Below are positions 61,791 through 64,000 of a stretch of DNA of 64,000 nucleotides, piece by piece. The stretch covers positions 1-64,000 of the forward strand of contig CALVHO010000006.1 of assembly GCA_944328445.1 (NCBI GenBank), in the 5' to 3' direction. The position numbers and the translations under genes were made by a program. Within the stretch, counting starts at the first letter, position 1; the number at the start of each line of letters is the position of its first letter. Below the pieces are notes generated by a model. It was given only the letters and a program-made list of their open reading frames with translations, searched no databases and had not been told where the DNA came from. The DNA is from an uncultured Clostridia bacterium (GTDB lineage Bacteria; Bacillota; Clostridia; Christensenellales; Borkfalkiaceae).

Positions 61791-63560
61791 ATGGGTTTTT
61801 GTTCTTATTCCAATGAATTTTCGCAGTCGTCCTACACGAACGTCGAAAACCAGTTCATCCAGAAATACATGGCGCTGGGCGAGGGTGACGCCGTAAAAGT
61901 CTACCTCTTCGGCCTGTACCTTTGCCAGAACGTGCAGGGGGACTATTCCCTGGCCGAGGCGGCCAAAACGCTCAACCTGCCCGAAGAGACGGTGACGGAG
62001 TATTTCCGCTTTTGGGAAGATTTCGACCTGTTGGAGATCGTCACCTACGAGCCCTTCGCCGTGCGCTACTTCCCCGCCGACTACGCCAAGGGCAAGCCCA
62101 AACGCATCCGCGGGGAAAAGTATACCGACTTCAACAAGGCGCTGCAATCGCTGATGCCGAAGCGCATGATCTCCTCCACCGAATTCATGAAGTACTTTTC
62201 GGTCATGGAAGAATACGGCGTCAAGCCCGAGGCCATGCTGCTGATCGTGCGCTACTGCCTCGACCTCAAAGGCGAAAACATCGCGGCCAACTACATCCTG
62301 CAAGTGGCGAAAAATTTCGCCGCCGAAGGCGCCGTCACGGTGGAGCAGGTGGAAGGCAAGCTCTCGGGCTACCTCGTGCAAAACAGCGAACTTTCCGAAG
62401 TGCTCCGCGCCCTCGGCTCTTCCAAAAAGCCCGAGCCCGAGGACCACAAGCTGTTCAAAAAGTGGACGGAAGAATTCGGCTTCGGCAAAGACGCGGTCGT
62501 GTTCACGGCCAAAAAGGTCAAGCGCGGCGGCATCGCGGGGCTGGACCGCACCCTCACGGAGCTGTACGCCAACAAAAAATTCGGGCCCGCCGAAATCGGG
62601 GAATTCCTCGACGGCAAGGAGACGCTGCGCGCCCTGACGCTGGAAGTCGCCAAGGAGCTGGGCGTGTACTGCGCCGTCGTGGAGACGTACACGGACAACT
62701 TCGTCAGCGGCTGGCTGGCGGACGGCTTCGACGCCCCTTCCCTCGTCGTGCTGGCGAAATACTGCTTCCGCCGCGAAAAGAAATCCTTTGAAAAGATGGA
62801 CGAGCTTTTGAAAAAGCTCTCCTCCCTCGGCGCCGTTTCCGCGGAGAGCATCGCCGCCTACATCGAAAACGAGGCCCGCGAACGCGCCTTCGCGGGCGAA
62901 GTGCTGCGCGCGACGGGCGCGCAGCGGCGTGTGACGAACTGGGACCGCGACTGCCTGCAAAACTGGCGGCGCTGGGGCTTTTCGGACGAGATGATCCTCA
63001 AAGCCGCGGCCCTGGCCGAGGGCAAGGCCAGCCCCGTCCCCTACATCACCTCCGTGCTCTCTTCGTGGAAGGCGGAGGGCGTGTTCAGCCCCGCGCAGAT
63101 CGGGAGCCGCGCGCCCGCCCAAAAGGACGAGGGCGCCCGCGAGCGGGAGCGCGAAGCGGCACGGCGGGTGCAGAGCTACTACTTCAACCTGCGCGAAAAG
63201 GCGAAGGACCGCGCCGAACACTACCGCAAACTGGCCGAATCAGACGAGGCGTTTGCCCGCAACGAGGACGCGCTGCGCGCGGCCGAGATCGCGCTGGCCA
63301 AGGCCGAGGCGCTCGGCGGAGACGTGCAGACCCTTTCCGCGCAGCTGGACGGGTACAGACGGGAACGCGCCGACATCCTCGCGCGGCTGCACCTGCGCGA
63401 AGAGATGCTCGAACCGCAATACCGCTGCAAGAAGTGCAACGACACGGGCTTCGACAAGGACGGCAACGTGTGCGACTGCTACCGCAAATTCGTTTCGGAA
63501 GCAAGCGCGGACGAACGGCTGGAAAACATCCTCGACGCCTATTCCGACATCGACATCTGA
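61791..63560 (+). CDS. DnaD-domain protein with DnaC-type N-terminal zinc motif at its C terminus
   Basis: A 589-residue replication-type protein. Residues about 1-90 are a DnaD-like winged-helix start (NEFSQSSYTNVENQFIQKYM, YSLAEAAKTLNLPEETVTEYF). Several DnaD/DnaB_2-like helical repeats follow, the last being TNWDRDCLQNWRRWGFSDEMI with SPVPYITSVLSSW. The final 100 residues form a coiled coil and then YRCKKCNDTGFDKDG with CDCYRKF (Cys546, 549, 561, 563), the pattern that opens the DnaC/DnaI helicase loader. The AAA+ ATPase that should come next is absent: the frame stops and a terminator follows. It may recruit DnaB without ATP. GGAG lies before the ATG. Confidence 0.8.
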   Translation: MGFCSYSNEFSQSSYTNVENQFIQKYMALGEGDAVKVYLFGLYLCQNVQGDYSLAEAAKTLNLPEETVTEYFRFWEDFDLLEIVTYEPFAVRYFPADYAKGKPKRIRGEKYTDFNKALQSLMPKRMISSTEFMKYFSVMEEYGVKPEAMLLIVRYCLDLKGENIAANYILQVAKNFAAEGAVTVEQVEGKLSGYLVQNSELSEVLRALGSSKKPEPEDHKLFKKWTEEFGFGKDAVVFTAKKVKRGGIAGLDRTLTELYANKKFGPAEIGEFLDGKETLRALTLEVAKELGVYCAVVETYTDNFVSGWLADGFDAPSLVVLAKYCFRREKKSFEKMDELLKKLSSLGAVSAESIAAYIENEARERAFAGEVLRATGAQRRVTNWDRDCLQNWRRWGFSDEMILKAAALAEGKASPVPYITSVLSSWKAEGVFSPAQIGSRAPAQKDEGAREREREAARRVQSYYFNLREKAKDRAEHYRKLAESDEAFARNEDALRAAEIALAKAEALGGDVQTLSAQLDGYRRERADILARLHLREEMLEPQYRCKKCNDTGFDKDGNVCDCYRKFVSEASADERLENILDAYSDIDI

Positions 63561-63584
63561 CCCGCGCGCCCGCGAAAAACACGC

Positions 63585-63627
63585 AAAGAGCCGCGGGGCG
63601 GGCCGAACGGCCCGCCCCGCGGCTCTT
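63585..63627. terminator. Terminator after the DnaD-family gene
   Basis: AAAGAGCCGCGGGGCGGGCC pairs with its complement around GAAC, followed by TTTCATTTT on the plus strand; it also sits against the stop codon of the opposing gene at 63628. Confidence 0.92.
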
Positions 63628-64000
63628 TCATTTTCCGTCCGCCGCGGCGATGCGCGCGGCCGCCTCGCACAGCGGCGCCATCGTGCCGCCGCCGAGGTCG
63701 AGATAGATGCAGCGGCCGTCGTAGCCGCCCATGTAATGACGGATAAGGTTGAAGCCGCGAAAATCTCCGCGCAGCTCCGCGAGCAGGCGGTCGAAGGGGT
63801 ACCCCTCGCTGTATTCCTTGGCGGGGAACACAAATTCCAGCCACATCCCCTCGCGCATGCGCTCGCGGGTGATGCGGTCGATGCTGACGCCGAAAGCGGG
63901 CAAGGCGACCGCGCGCGCCGTCGTTTCGTCCCACGCGGCCAGCACGGCCGCAAACCCTTCGCTGCCGCGCCCGCAGACCGTCTTTTCGCCGCCGCGATAG
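63628..64000 (-). CDS. Unidentified protein, C-terminal part (partial)
   Basis: An open frame of 124 codons that continues past the right edge, so only the C terminus is visible. It contains TVCGRGSEGFAAVLAAWDET, GVSIDRITRERMREGMWLEFVF, FDRLLAELRGDFRGFNLIRHYM and DGRCIYLDLGGGTMAPL. There is no signal, membrane helix or motif that I recognise. It ends at the shared terminator. Frame and composition agree with coding sequence, but the family is unknown. Confidence 0.65.
   Translation of the reverse strand, partial: YRGGEKTVCGRGSEGFAAVLAAWDETTARAVALPAFGVSIDRITRERMREGMWLEFVFPAKEYSEGYPFDRLLAELRGDFRGFNLIRHYMGGYDGRCIYLDLGGGTMAPLCEAAARIAAADGK

Overview
The window is a dense, GC-rich bacterial chromosome segment with housekeeping content and no phage, insertion sequence or CRISPR array that I could recognise. 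Gene families and order point to Bacillota, class Clostridia: the rimP-nusA-ylxR-ylxQ-infB cluster beside ispG and a polC-type locus, purECFMN-H-D-L, sua5/ywlE/rpiB, scpA-scpB, DUF951, a long single-chain PurL, and a DnaD-family replication protein. The strong Ala/Glu/Pro bias and several reduced proteins fit an uncultured gut Clostridia lineage (Christensenellales-like); that placement is inference.

Layout. Bases 1-6.4 kb (minus): infB (cut by the edge), ylxQ, ylxR, nusA, rimP, then a PolC-like OB-fold/exonuclease protein that sits where polC belongs but has no polymerase, then ispG and nrdR. 6.4-9.1 kb: an Xre-type repressor facing a small PH-domain membrane protein across three operator-like palindromes, then a lipoprotein. 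9.1-20.5 kb (minus): a complete-looking IMP operon purE-C-F-M-N-purO-AICAR transformylase-purD-purL, with classical PurH replaced by two separate proteins. 20.5-28.8 kb: small membrane proteins, a possible 34-codon gene, a Cof-type phosphatase, a NitT/TauT-type ABC importer behind a structured leader, a macrodomain protein and an aconitase-superfamily hydratase. 28.8-35.1 kb (minus): the F-type ATP synthase operon, whose delta subunit consists only of its C-terminal domain. 35.3-42.3 kb: a second PH-like membrane protein, upp and uracil permease, scpB-scpA, an M50 peptidase, lysA, and tRNA-Val and tRNA-Leu. 42.3-56.1 kb (minus): S51 peptidase, MscS channel, amidohydrolase, galU, rpiB, protein-arginine-phosphatase-like ywlE, sua5, dnaB, pepF, the UPF0210/ACT pair, degV, lepB and DUF951. 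56.1-64 kb: a hydrolase-fold protein lacking its nucleophile, sbcC-sbcD, and divergently a DnaD-domain protein ending in a DnaC-type cysteine motif without an AAA+ ATPase, then an unidentified gene cut by the right edge.

How it fits together. The genes cover translation-factor synthesis, purine synthesis, uracil salvage, oxidative or reverse-driven energy coupling, chromosome segregation and replication. Many neighbours overlap by a few bases, so long polycistronic units are likely. Most promoters I could place are TTGNNN-N17-TATAMT, and several carry TGTGG directly before the -10 box. The most notable signals are three conserved loci whose expected domain complement is missing (polC, atpH, helicase-loader-like gene), plus terminator-like hairpins inside the leaders of the nusA and ABC-importer operons.
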